From NCBI GenBank assembly GCA_903851415.1, contig CAINOE010000105.1, positions 62,001 to 126,000 of the forward strand: a DNA stretch of 64,000 bases. Direction: 5' to 3'. This document shows, in pieces, positions 16,772-24,963 of this stretch (position 1 is the stretch's first letter; each line of letters begins with the position of its first letter). This stretch comes from an uncultured Rhodopila sp. Its GTDB lineage: Bacteria > Pseudomonadota > Alphaproteobacteria > Acetobacterales > Acetobacteraceae. The position numbers and the translations under genes were made by a program. The notes beneath the pieces were generated by a model. It made no database searches. It saw nothing but the letters and a program-made list of their open reading frames with translations, and was not told where the DNA came from.

Positions 16772-17296
16772 CTAGTTGGGACTAACCTGGGTGTTGACGG
16801 GGGTTGTGGTAGTGTTTGACGAGGTCGCGGACGTCGTCGCAGCTGCTGTCTGCGCAACGGGGTTTGCGGCAATCGCGGCACTGAACGCAACGGAGAATGA
16901 AGCCGTGAGCGCACCGTTGCCGGAAGCCGCAACAACCGAAGAAACGCTTTTCGAAGCCGCCGGGTTGGTGACCGCCAGCTCGGCGTCGCCCTGCGCCAGC
17001 CCGGCGCCCAAGGCGCTGACAATCGCACTACTCGCCCCGGAGTTAGCCGCAGCCACAACGGCCTGTGCCATGGCAGCCGCGGCATCCGCAGTCGTCTGTG
17101 AGTCGACCAGGTCCGCGACCGCGCTCGCCAGAGCCGCCCCGCCCTGCGGATACTCAGCCACGAGCGCCGCCACCTGTTCTTGCGGGGTTTCTGCCTGCTG
17201 CGACGCCGAAGAGTCGGCAGCAACTGCGGGGAGGGAGGCCAACGGGACCAACAGAGGAAGAGCCGTGACCGCCAATATCAGAGGATGAACCTTCAT
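16772..17296 (-). CDS. Secreted Ala/Val/Ser-rich small protein in exopolysaccharide cluster
   Basis: A 174-residue protein with a clear signal peptide (MKVHPLILAVTALPLLVPLA, cleavage near AVAA-DS). The mature part is almost free of aromatic and charged residues and rich in Ala, Val, Ser and Thr, with a C-terminal T/S/N-rich tail. The family is not recognised. Similar low-complexity exported proteins occur in some exopolysaccharide loci, but no function follows from sequence. It is separated by 230 bases from the export lipoprotein gene, so it may have its own promoter. Confidence 0.7.
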   Translation of the reverse strand: MKVHPLILAVTALPLLVPLASLPAVAADSSASQQAETPQEQVAALVAEYPQGGAALASAVADLVDSQTTADAAAAMAQAVVAAANSGASSAIVSALGAGLAQGDAELAVTNPAASKSVSSVVAASGNGALTASFSVAFSAAIAANPVAQTAAATTSATSSNTTTTPVNTQVSPN

Positions 17297-17526
17297 GTCG
17301 CCACCTGTCCTAACCGTATTCTTACTTTAACGCACAGAGGCCGGCATTGTCAAGTTCTCCCGGCGGGAAGGCCCGCTTGTTATTGCAGATCAGGACTCCG
17401 CGGCGGCAGTTCGGAGGAGCCTGCGAAATCGGGGTGCCGCCTGATCCCCTTGCAAAGATCAGGCGACAAAGTTTCAGGCCGGCGGCCAACTCCGGCCTCG
17501 CCGCCGTCTATTTAAGTACGCGCAGA

Positions 17527-18108
17527 TCAGAAGAATCTCTCGGGAACTTTGACCAGGTCGCCGGGATAGACCTTGATCGTCGGGAGCATCGGATACTCCT
17601 TGAAATCGCCCGTTCCGCCCCGTTGGATCAACACGTGCCCCTTGTTCGCCCGGTACGTCGCACCGCCGGCAATCGACATGGCACTGATGACGTTGAGCCC
17701 GGTCCTGAATTCATACTCGCCCGGCTTTTCCACCTCACCGAGAATGTAAAATGGTCTGAAGGACACAACCGAAATCGTAATGCGGGGGACATTCAACAGG
17801 CCGCCGAGCTTTTCGGCCAGCGCTTTTTCAAGCTCAAGCTTCCGCAGACCGCCGGCCTTCACCACGCCTGCCAGGGGAACTGAGATCAGGCCCTCGGGGT
17901 CGATCTCGTAATCGCCCGTGATCTCGGTTTCGTTGAAAACGGTCAGATGGATCTTGTCGCCGGGAGAGAGCCTGAAATCCTCGACCCGGACCGGGTCCTC
18001 CGCTGCGTTCCGGGACGCGTCGGGCGAAGCGCCCTCCCACGACGAGCTGCATGAAACCGCGGCAAGACTTAAAATGACGAAAATTACCGGAAAGATTCTG
18101 CCAAACAT
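17527..18108 (-). CDS. Polysaccharide export lipoprotein, Wza/ExoF-like
   Basis: A 193-residue lipoprotein with lipobox LAAVSC. A Poly_export domain follows (FRLSPGDKIHLTVFNETEIT, then IDPEGLISVPLAG), then a SLBB domain with FYILGEVEKPGEYEF and VISAMSIAGG. Such proteins form the outer-membrane or periplasmic export channel for exopolysaccharide with a Wzc-like partner. ATG 18108 is two bases after the stop of the upstream glycosyltransferase gene. It is short compared with Wza, which usually has extra SLBB domains, but ordinary for ExoF-type proteins. Confidence 0.88.
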   Translation of the reverse strand: MFGRIFPVIFVILSLAAVSCSSSWEGASPDASRNAAEDPVRVEDFRLSPGDKIHLTVFNETEITGDYEIDPEGLISVPLAGVVKAGGLRKLELEKALAEKLGGLLNVPRITISVVSFRPFYILGEVEKPGEYEFRTGLNVISAMSIAGGATYRANKGHVLIQRGGTGDFKEYPMLPTIKVYPGDLVKVPERFF

Positions 18109-18110
18109 GA

Positions 18111-19574
18111 TCAACCGACCTTTTGTCCTTTTTTGGCGCGGAGATCGATGCCCAAAACGATCAACAGCGTCCTCAGGAGGATGAGGACATCGAGCATCAG
18201 ACTCCATTGTTCGATATATTCGATATCCGACGCGACTCTGGCCCGCAGGTGTTCGAGGTCATGCACCGGCCCGCGAAACCCGCGGACCTGCGCCAGGCCC
18301 GTCATGCCAGGCCTGATGTTTTGCCGGGTCGCGTACTCGCTCACCAGGCTGCCGACCGGAACGCCCTCCACGTTCATCTGCAATGCATGAGGCCTTGGCC
18401 CGACAAGCGACATGTGTCCCTGCAAGACATTGAATAGCTGAGGAATCTCATCGATAAAGGTGGCTCTCAGAATGCGGCCGACCCGGGTGATCCGCATATC
18501 ACCGGGCTCCGCCTGACGCAGGGCCCCGATGTCGCTATCGCACGCTCTCATGGTACGGAATTTCCAGGCGCTGAAAACCTTCTCTCTGAACCCTTGTCTG
18601 GGCTGGCGGAAAAAAATCGGCAGTCCGTCGTCGAGGAAAATCAGCGCCGACGCGATCGCGCCCACAGGCGCAAGCGCCAGCAAGGCAAGCGACGAGACCA
18701 CGATGTCGAAGAGCCATTTAACGGCAACGCTGGCATCGCTGAGCGGCCGGCGAATGATCTGGATTGGCGGGAACCGTGACACCTCAAACCCAAGGCCGGA
18801 GGAAGACGGGATGCACATCACTATGTCTACGGACACGTCCATGCCTGACAGCCGGAATCTGTTTATCCCGCGCAGCAGAGGATAGAGCTCGGCAGCCGAC
18901 AAAGACAGGACGATATCGCTTCCGAACGGCACTTCGCCGTCGATGACCGTCAAGGCGTCATCAACCCCGCTGGTGAGAATTTGCTTTGAAACCGGGGCCG
19001 CGCGCGTTGATGCGGGATGATTGGCCCCGAGGTCGGCCGCGCTCGCGGTTTGTATGAGAACCTTTTGCTTTCGCAGATGCGCGATCACGGGCGTCGTTCT
19101 GTAGATGACCGGCAACAGCAGGCCAGCCAGCCCGATCAGCCCAGACGATCCGAGCAGCCACAGAAACAACGATATCCGGGAGAACTGGTCAGTGCGCTTG
19201 AGGCCGAAGGCAATTGTCAGCGCGATCGTCCAAACGCACGCCATAACGACCAGGCGCACCGTAATGAATGTCCGCGGCGCGGCCAGGGACTTCGTTTGGT
19301 AGCCACCGGTCATGGCGTAGAGAATGACGCAAACCACACCCACAAGCAGGGCAGGATCGAACTCCTCCAGTGCGTGCGCAGGGCTCTGGTACGCCGCTGC
19401 TATCAGCAGGCCTGGCGCCGCAATGCAGAAGATATCAAACAGCACAAAGGCGGTCATCGCGCCGACGAAACGCCAGTGCTGGCGCGTGGCCGGGCGAATG
19501 CTCACCGCGTCGGCTGCAATGAACTGAACGAACGGGCCGACGCCCCCCGGTTCATCCACGCTCAAACCTCGCAT
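18111..19574 (-). CDS. Exopolysaccharide polyprenyl glycosylphosphotransferase (priming enzyme)
   Basis: A 487-residue protein of the WcaJ/WbaP/ExoY type. Four or five N-terminal membrane helices precede a nucleotide-binding-like middle. The catalytic domain starts around residue 290 with a membrane re-entrant segment (WLFDIVVSSLALLALAPVG), FRQPRQGFREKVFSAWKFRTM, FIDEIPQLFNVLQGHMSLVG and RPHALQ. It transfers the first sugar-phosphate to undecaprenyl phosphate and so starts repeat-unit assembly. GAGGAAG lies seven bases before ATG 19574; the upstream TTG at 19589 overlaps that site. Confidence 0.92.
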   Translation of the reverse strand: MRGLSVDEPGGVGPFVQFIAADAVSIRPATRQHWRFVGAMTAFVLFDIFCIAAPGLLIAAAYQSPAHALEEFDPALLVGVVCVILYAMTGGYQTKSLAAPRTFITVRLVVMACVWTIALTIAFGLKRTDQFSRISLFLWLLGSSGLIGLAGLLLPVIYRTTPVIAHLRKQKVLIQTASAADLGANHPASTRAAPVSKQILTSGVDDALTVIDGEVPFGSDIVLSLSAAELYPLLRGINRFRLSGMDVSVDIVMCIPSSSGLGFEVSRFPPIQIIRRPLSDASVAVKWLFDIVVSSLALLALAPVGAIASALIFLDDGLPIFFRQPRQGFREKVFSAWKFRTMRACDSDIGALRQAEPGDMRITRVGRILRATFIDEIPQLFNVLQGHMSLVGPRPHALQMNVEGVPVGSLVSEYATRQNIRPGMTGLAQVRGFRGPVHDLEHLRARVASDIEYIEQWSLMLDVLILLRTLLIVLGIDLRAKKGQKVG

Positions 19575-19592
19575 TTTTGGCTTCCTCAACCA

Positions 19593-21041
19593 CTACAATC
19601 GAATGTGGATACCCAGTATCACCCTATTACGCTCATAGTCATAAATCGGCTGATTCGAATTGACGTTTGCGAAGTCATATTCCAGCCTGATTCCAGCCCG
19701 TTCGGTAAGATAATAGGTTGCGGACATTGTGATTTGCGATATCTTGTCGTCTCGTGACCCGACTGTGTAGTTTACGTTGCTGAGCGATGCTGTTGCATTA
19801 AAATTGATCCGCCTGGTGTAGTCATAGGTTACCGCCGCGGAAATCGTATCGGTCTTGTTTATCGATCCGGTGGATCCGGATAATATGGTGTTCGGCGTCA
19901 ATGCCTGCGCGGCCTGGAGGGAGATGACCAGATCCTTCGTCGGCGTCCAGGCAACCCGACCGCCAAACGTGCCGCCTGAGAGCTGGCTGCTTCCGCTTGC
20001 ACCCGACCCGAATTCCACGATCTGGTAGCCGCCGAAGATCTCCCCGCGGAACAAACCCAGGTGGTCCGATCCAACGCCGCCGGTCACGGTATATCCAGTG
20101 GCGGGAACGCCTTGCTGGTAGTCATATTGAGTGACGGTCGGTTCAATGAACACATAATCGTCGGACAGGAACCGCAGTCCCCCGCGGGCATGCGCGGAAT
20201 ACTGGATCAGGTCGCGGCCGCTTTGCGACACGGTCCCACCGGCGGTCGTCTGGGCATTGTTGTAATGATACGCCTGGAAACCGCCGCCGGCTGACACGAA
20301 GGCATTGTTGAAACTCTTGTCCAACAGCAGCGAGCTCGAATAGGTCATATAACTGATCGGCTCGATATAGACCCCCGTGGCGCCGCCGCCCGTGCCGGTT
20401 GCGCTGACGGCGCTGCCCTGGTCATAACGGTGCGCCACTTCGCCCTGGTACGTCAGCGAGAGGTCACGCTCGATCTCATAGACATGCTTCAGATCGGCGG
20501 CACCGGTGAAGGTATCCGCGCCGCTGACGTCCACGGGTGTCGATATATCGCCGGTCAGAGACAAGGTGGTGTTATGGATGCCGGTGTCGCGTTTCAGCGT
20601 CACCCCGGGCTGCACGTCGAACCCCCAACTGGCCTTCGGATTGGTTCTCGAATTGAACAGGTTGTCGTCGTAGGAGGTGCCAATCGTCATTTCGGGCAGG
20701 ATGATCCAGTCGCCCGCGGTGATTCCCAGGTTCTTCTGTTCGCTAATCGCAAAGGGATCGCTATTCCGCACCTTGGCCTTGTCAACTTCCGTCTTGATCT
20801 CGTCAACGGACGGGGCGGACGTGGCGGACTGCGCGTAGGCAGCCGGCGCGCCGCGCTCAAGCAGCAAAAGGGCCACGGCAGGAAGCAGCAGATGTTGTCG
20901 AAGATCATACACAGGCAATGCACCATACTGTCGCGGGACCGGCCGATCCGCGTTTCCGCAGCGCCGCCCACCGACGCTTCTCACAAGTATGTTATACCGC
21001 ACTGAGAACGATAGCAAATCCTGTTTATCAGATGGACGCAA
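19593..21041 (-). CDS. Outer-membrane beta-barrel protein of the exopolysaccharide cluster
   Basis: Up to 482 residues; a signal-like segment (LLLPAVALLLLERGAPAAYAQ) lies about 50 residues in, so the true start may be the GTG at 20912. The mature part has alternating hydrophobic beta strands, many aromatic residues, and ends with RNRVILGIHIRL, a typical barrel C-terminus. It belongs with BBP2-like barrels often found at the head of exopolysaccharide operons, probably assisting secretion. Three bases separate it from the priming transferase gene. It is the promoter-proximal gene of the cluster. Confidence 0.78.
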   Translation of the reverse strand: MRPSDKQDLLSFSVRYNILVRSVGGRRCGNADRPVPRQYGALPVYDLRQHLLLPAVALLLLERGAPAAYAQSATSAPSVDEIKTEVDKAKVRNSDPFAISEQKNLGITAGDWIILPEMTIGTSYDDNLFNSRTNPKASWGFDVQPGVTLKRDTGIHNTTLSLTGDISTPVDVSGADTFTGAADLKHVYEIERDLSLTYQGEVAHRYDQGSAVSATGTGGGATGVYIEPISYMTYSSSLLLDKSFNNAFVSAGGGFQAYHYNNAQTTAGGTVSQSGRDLIQYSAHARGGLRFLSDDYVFIEPTVTQYDYQQGVPATGYTVTGGVGSDHLGLFRGEIFGGYQIVEFGSGASGSSQLSGGTFGGRVAWTPTKDLVISLQAAQALTPNTILSGSTGSINKTDTISAAVTYDYTRRINFNATASLSNVNYTVGSRDDKISQITMSATYYLTERAGIRLEYDFANVNSNQPIYDYERNRVILGIHIRL

Positions 21042-21203
21042 CAGTCATGAAGATTAAACCATCGCGCGTAGATCCGGTTGGAATTGCCCAAAACTCGTGC
21101 CTTACGACGGCAAATGTCTCATCTTTCACTTTTGTCTCGCAAAAATGTCCGGCGCTTGGGTCGATGTCGTATTAGTAAGACAGCCTTGCCCCCACCTCTG
21201 GTA

Positions 21204-21221
21204 GCACGGTTATGACCGTGC
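21204..21221. promoter_or_regulatory. Hairpin upstream of exopolysaccharide cluster
   Basis: GCACGGT and ACCGTGC form a perfect 7-bp stem with a TATG loop. It lies in the probable leader region of the minus-strand exopolysaccharide operon, about 40 bases after GACGGTAGC (21258-21266, minus strand), which resembles the core of the ops element used by RfaH. Function is speculative. Confidence 0.3.
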
Positions 21222-21419
21222 AAGCCGACGCGGTTGCCGGGAGCGGCGATCACAGCGGCTACCGTCAACCTGCTCGAACCTCAGCATCGGTGAGCGCGCG
21301 ACTCGGAAACCGGCGCTTATGCGGGTGACCATCCGTTCGCCGGTGGAGCAGCCATTTCAGCGTACTCCCGATCAGCGCGGTCGGGGGCGGTTCTTCGCAT
21401 CGGCGCGTTATCGCATCGC

Positions 21420-21925
21420 ATGATCGCCGGTGGTGTCGGATTGCGCTGGCACGTGTTGGCAGTGCCCCGGACGCACGCGGGCAGCGGCTTCACTCAGCGG
21501 TTCAAGGCCTTGGTCATGACCATGGTCTCCGCCATGCCGCTCGCCGGCAAAGGGCGCATCGCCAGCGAGCGCAATCCCAGGCTGTGTCCAATGATTCAAC
21601 GTCACGTTGGGCGCGTGCATGAGCGCGCGGACGCCCGCTGGCCGCGCGCCGCATCGACCCTGAGGCGATCCGCCGGGCCTGCATCGCGACCGCGTCCTTC
21701 ATCCAGCGCATGGCCTGGAGCGGGTGTCCGATGGGACGCTCTCGCCTTCTATAAGTGTCATGGCTTCGGGATCGTCAACGAGGCGGCCGATCAGGCCCGC
21801 CGCATCGAACAGACAGGCCAGCATCTGCTGCGTGACGCGCGATGCGTGCGGCTGCGTAACCGGGACAACGTGCCGGATCAGCAGCGGGAGGCGCTGGACT
21901 GCCTGCGGCGCGGAGTCTGACGACT
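21420..21925 (+). pseudogene. Decayed ISL3-family transposase
   Basis: The plus strand reads GSGFTQRFKALVMTMVSAMP, then RIASERNPRLCPMIQRHV, and after a damaged stretch DALAFYKCHGFGIVNEAADQ followed by ARRIEQTGQHLLRDARC and RLRNRDNVPDQQREAL. These match the order of conserved blocks of ISL3 transposases (N-terminal helix-turn-helix, then the HxxKxxxxAVDxVRR region). The block carrying the first catalytic Asp is missing or scrambled, and the frame ends early. No inverted repeats were recognised. A dead insertion sequence. Confidence 0.6.
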
Positions 21926-21989
21926 GCGCTTGCGTGTCGGACGCGCCTCGCCTTTCAGGACTTGCATGCGCGGAACACACCCGAGCGGG

Positions 21990-22244
21990 CGGCTTTGTCC
22001 GCGACGCGCCTGTGCTCCGGGTCCACCCATGGCCGTCCGCTGCCGCTGACCGGCGATCGTCACCGCCTCTGCAGCCCGGACTGCGGTTGCGCGGCCCGAT
22101 GCGCCTGGTCTTCTCCGGCCGGTTCGGCTTCCGGCCCTTACATAGCGGCCGGCTGGAAGTGTCCGGGGTCGTGCCGGGCTCGGCAAGCCGCGCCTCAGGT
22201 TCGGCGATGCGCTGCCCGGCCGGCTCAAGCGGCTGCCGCAACAC
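21990..22244 (-). pseudogene. Decayed N-terminal part of an IS66-family transposase
   Basis: The minus strand reads LRQPLEPAGQRIAEPEARLA, then TPDTSSRPLCKGRKPNRPEK, close to the typical IS66 TnpC opening (coiled-coil, then TPDNSSxPPSxGxKxN). The zinc-ribbon and catalytic parts are absent and stops or shifts follow. It abuts the ISL3-like remnant, so several elements have decayed at this spot. Confidence 0.5.
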
Positions 22245-22552
22245 GCGGATCAGGACGTCCTTCCGGACGTGGCTCAGGCGGCCGAGATCAGGAAGCTCGA
22301 GCGCCCGGCGTTTGCAATCGACCCGGCCCGGGCGGTTTTTTCAGTCAGATCGATGCGGAAGTGGTTCATCCCTTCGGGCGCCGCCTGAATGGGGGGTAAG
22401 CAGTTGCCGGTTTCTAATCGGGGTGAACGCGCCTCAACGTGCCAGGCAGGCTTGACGGACATCGATAGATCGCATGAGCAAACGGACCTGCAGATGCCAA
22501 TAGCCTGATGCGGAATCACGCTATAACCATGCTTTTACCGATGACTTATACT

Positions 22553-22619
22553 ATGGCATTATGATCACTTTAGAGTGATGAATTACAATGCCATGTCGGC
22601 GTTAACCAATTGTTAACGC
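22553..22619. repeat. AT-rich cluster of nested palindromes
   Basis: ATGGCATT (22553-22560) pairs with AATGCCAT (22587-22594), enclosing a second inverted repeat ATCACT (22564-22569)/AGTGAT (22574-22579). Just downstream GCGTTAAC (22599-22606) pairs with GTTAACGC (22612-22619). The surrounding bases are far richer in A and T than the rest of the window. This may be an operator region for the lipoprotein gene at 22829 or the end of a lost element. Confidence 0.55.
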
Positions 22620-22828
22620 AGCAGGTGTTAAATGCGCGCACGCCGGAACGGCGCCTGAACTGACTCGACGGTCGCACATATTGTTGCGAACCACTCAGGG
22701 TAGTGCGGTGCACATGCGCTTGATACGTACTCTACTGAATAGTCCGGCACGATCAGTTGATTTTATTGTCCGTTGAGAGGTGGTTTACAAGACGCTTACA
22801 CTGCCTTTTCAGTCTTCCGAGGAGCCTT

Positions 22829-23356
22829 ATGGGGCTACACAAGATATTTTGCAGATCCGCTCGACGCACATTCCTGTATTCAACGCTCTGGCTGCTTATT
22901 GTTGCGTTCATCTCCTCCGCCTGCTCCGGCCCGGCCGTTTACCGCACGAGTACCGGCGTCCGTCTCGTGGGGCGTATCGATGATAGTAGCTACGCAAGGC
23001 TCGCGGAACTACTGACCCCGGGCGACTTGTTAATACTTGATAGTGACGGCGGTTACGTGGCAGCGGCCGGCCGCATGGCTGTACTGGTCCTGCGCCTGCA
23101 TGCCGACACCCATGTCGACGATCGCTGCGCGTCGGCCTGTGCGCTGGTTTTCGCCGCCGGGCATCATCGCACGACTGGCCCGGAGGCGCGGATTGGGGTT
23201 CATCAGTCTACCGGGCCGGCAGAGATCGATGTCGTGTTCGGAAACGCACTGCGCGCTCTCGGCACGCCGACGGCCGTGGTCGAGGCAATGGAGCGCACCC
23301 CCGCGCGATACATATATTGGATATCCGAGTCGCAGTTGCGGGCGTGGATAAACTGA
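22829..23356 (+). CDS. Periplasmic Clp/crotonase-fold protease-like lipoprotein
   Basis: A 175-residue protein with a hydrophobic N-terminus ending in FISSAC, a probable lipobox (Cys 32). The mature part resembles COG3904 predicted periplasmic proteins: ILDSDGGYVAAAGRMA (oxyanion-hole glycine loop), DDRCASACALVFAAG with the candidate nucleophile Ser 102, and ARIGVHQSTG with a conserved His. The fold is that of ClpP and crotonase. Proteolytic activity is inferred, not shown. AGGAG lies four bases before ATG 22829. It stands alone at the edge of the insertion-sequence graveyard. Confidence 0.7.
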   Translation: MGLHKIFCRSARRTFLYSTLWLLIVAFISSACSGPAVYRTSTGVRLVGRIDDSSYARLAELLTPGDLLILDSDGGYVAAAGRMAVLVLRLHADTHVDDRCASACALVFAAGHHRTTGPEARIGVHQSTGPAEIDVVFGNALRALGTPTAVVEAMERTPARYIYWISESQLRAWIN

Positions 23357-23752
23357 TCGGAAACCGCTCGGACCGCCTTTGCTTCTTCGACGGCCGGCGC
23401 CGCCGCTTCCCGCCACAGCGATTGACGTGCGCTCTCGACCCGGCCATGTTCCGTATGTGTTCACGACTCTGATGGGTTAGCACTTCCTACTGTCCGCCGC
23501 GGCCCGCTCGCTCGGTCCGGCCCGGGACGAAGCCGATGGCCTTGGGGGTATTCGCCTCGGCCAGCGAGATCACCGCATCGGCCGCCACCCCGCGATGCGG
23601 CAGCGCCCCGCCGCCACCTGCCGCAGGCCGCCCAGATGCGGACCGAATCGAAGGCATTCAGCGTCTCGACCGGCGTCATCTCGCACACTTCTTTGCCTTG
23701 CAATCGACCGTCCCGAACCGACATCGTAAAGACACCACCAGGAGCCAGCCCC
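23357..23752. other. Gap without recognised gene
   Basis: No gene is convincing in either direction. The last bases (AGGAG at 23740-23744) are the ribosome binding site of ald. Reading frames here are ordinary by-products of the high GC content. Confidence 0.4.
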
Positions 23753-24877
23753 GTGAAGATCGGCGTTCCCAAGGAGATCAAGACCCACGAGTACCGCGTC
23801 GGCCTGACCCCGGCCGGCGCCCGCGAGCTCACCCATCACGGCCACCAGGTCATCATCCAGCACGAAGCCGGCGCCGGCATCGGCTTCGACGACGAAGCCT
23901 ACCTCCAGGCCGGCGCCACCATCCAGCCCACCGCCGCGGGCGTCTTCGAAACCGCCGACATGATCGTCAAGGTCAAGGAACCCCAGCCGCCGGAGATCGC
24001 CCTGCTGCGCCCCGGCCAGATCCTGTTCACCTACCTCCACCTCGCCGCCGACAAGGCGCAGACCGAGGGCCTGATCCGCTCCAAAGCCACCTGCATCGCC
24101 TATGAGACGGTAACCGACCGCAACGGCGCCCTGCCCCTGCTCGCCCCCATGAGCGAGGTCGCCGGCCGCATGTCCATCCAGGTCGGCTGCCGCTGCCTGG
24201 AGCGCGAACAGGGCGGCGCCGGCATCCTGCTCGGCGGCGTCCCCGGCGTGCCGCCCGCGAAAGTGGTGGTGCTGGGCGGCGGCGTCGCCGGCACCAACGC
24301 CGCCCGCATGGCGGTGGGGCTGGAGGCCAGCGTCACCATCATCGACAAGTCGCTGCAACGCCTGAAGGAACTCGACCTGCAATTCGGCGCCCGCGCCACG
24401 ACGCTGTTCGCCACCACCGCCTCGGTCGAGCAGGCGGTGCTGTCAGCCGATTTGGTCATCGGGGCGGTGCTGGTGCCGGGCGCGGCGGCGCCGAAGCTGG
24501 TGACGGCGGAAATGGTCAAGCGGATGCGCCCCGGCTCGGTGCTGGTGGACATCGCCATCGACCAGGGCGGCTGCTTCGAGACCAGCCGCCCGACCACCCA
24601 CTCCAGCCCGACCTTCGTGCAGGACGGCATGGTGCATTATTGCGTCACCAACATGCCGGGGGCGGTGGCGCGCACCTCCACATTCGCGCTGACCAACGCC
24701 ACGCTGCCTTTCGTGCTGGCGCTGGCGGAGAAGGGCTGGCGGCAGGCGCTGCAGCACGATCCGCATTTGGCGGCGGGGCTGAACATCCACGATGGCCGGG
24801 TGACCTACGGCGCGGTCGCCCGGGCGCTGGAGCTGCCATGCACGACGTTGCAGGAGGTGCTGGAGCCGGGCGTCTGA
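23753..24877 (+). CDS. ald: Alanine dehydrogenase
   Basis: A 374-residue NAD-dependent enzyme converting L-alanine and pyruvate plus ammonia. [20 protein letters not shown] is the standard N-terminus. Further landmarks are [11 protein letters not shown] (catalytic Lys region), [11 protein letters not shown] (catalytic His), the Rossmann motif [20 protein letters not shown], and the C-terminal [20 protein letters not shown]. The length matches the family. GTG 23753 has AGGAG eight bases upstream. A scrambled piece of the NAD-binding region also exists at 3942-4100. Confidence 0.95.
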   Translation: MKIGVPKEIKTHEYRVGLTPAGARELTHHGHQVIIQHEAGAGIGFDDEAYLQAGATIQPTAAGVFETADMIVKVKEPQPPEIALLRPGQILFTYLHLAADKAQTEGLIRSKATCIAYETVTDRNGALPLLAPMSEVAGRMSIQVGCRCLEREQGGAGILLGGVPGVPPAKVVVLGGGVAGTNAARMAVGLEASVTIIDKSLQRLKELDLQFGARATTLFATTASVEQAVLSADLVIGAVLVPGAAAPKLVTAEMVKRMRPGSVLVDIAIDQGGCFETSRPTTHSSPTFVQDGMVHYCVTNMPGAVARTSTFALTNATLPFVLALAEKGWRQALQHDPHLAAGLNIHDGRVTYGAVARALELPCTTLQEVLEPGV

Positions 24878-24963
24878 CTGACTGACAAATCCCGCCCGCC
24901 CGTTAAGGTTTGGTTAACCTGCCCGGCCGATACTCCGCCTCCTTGGCAGACGAGAGTAGCGGC

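Noticed and set aside
23484-23752. Minus-strand reading frame upstream of ald
   Set aside because: It runs through the ald start region, has no binding site and no recognisable domain.
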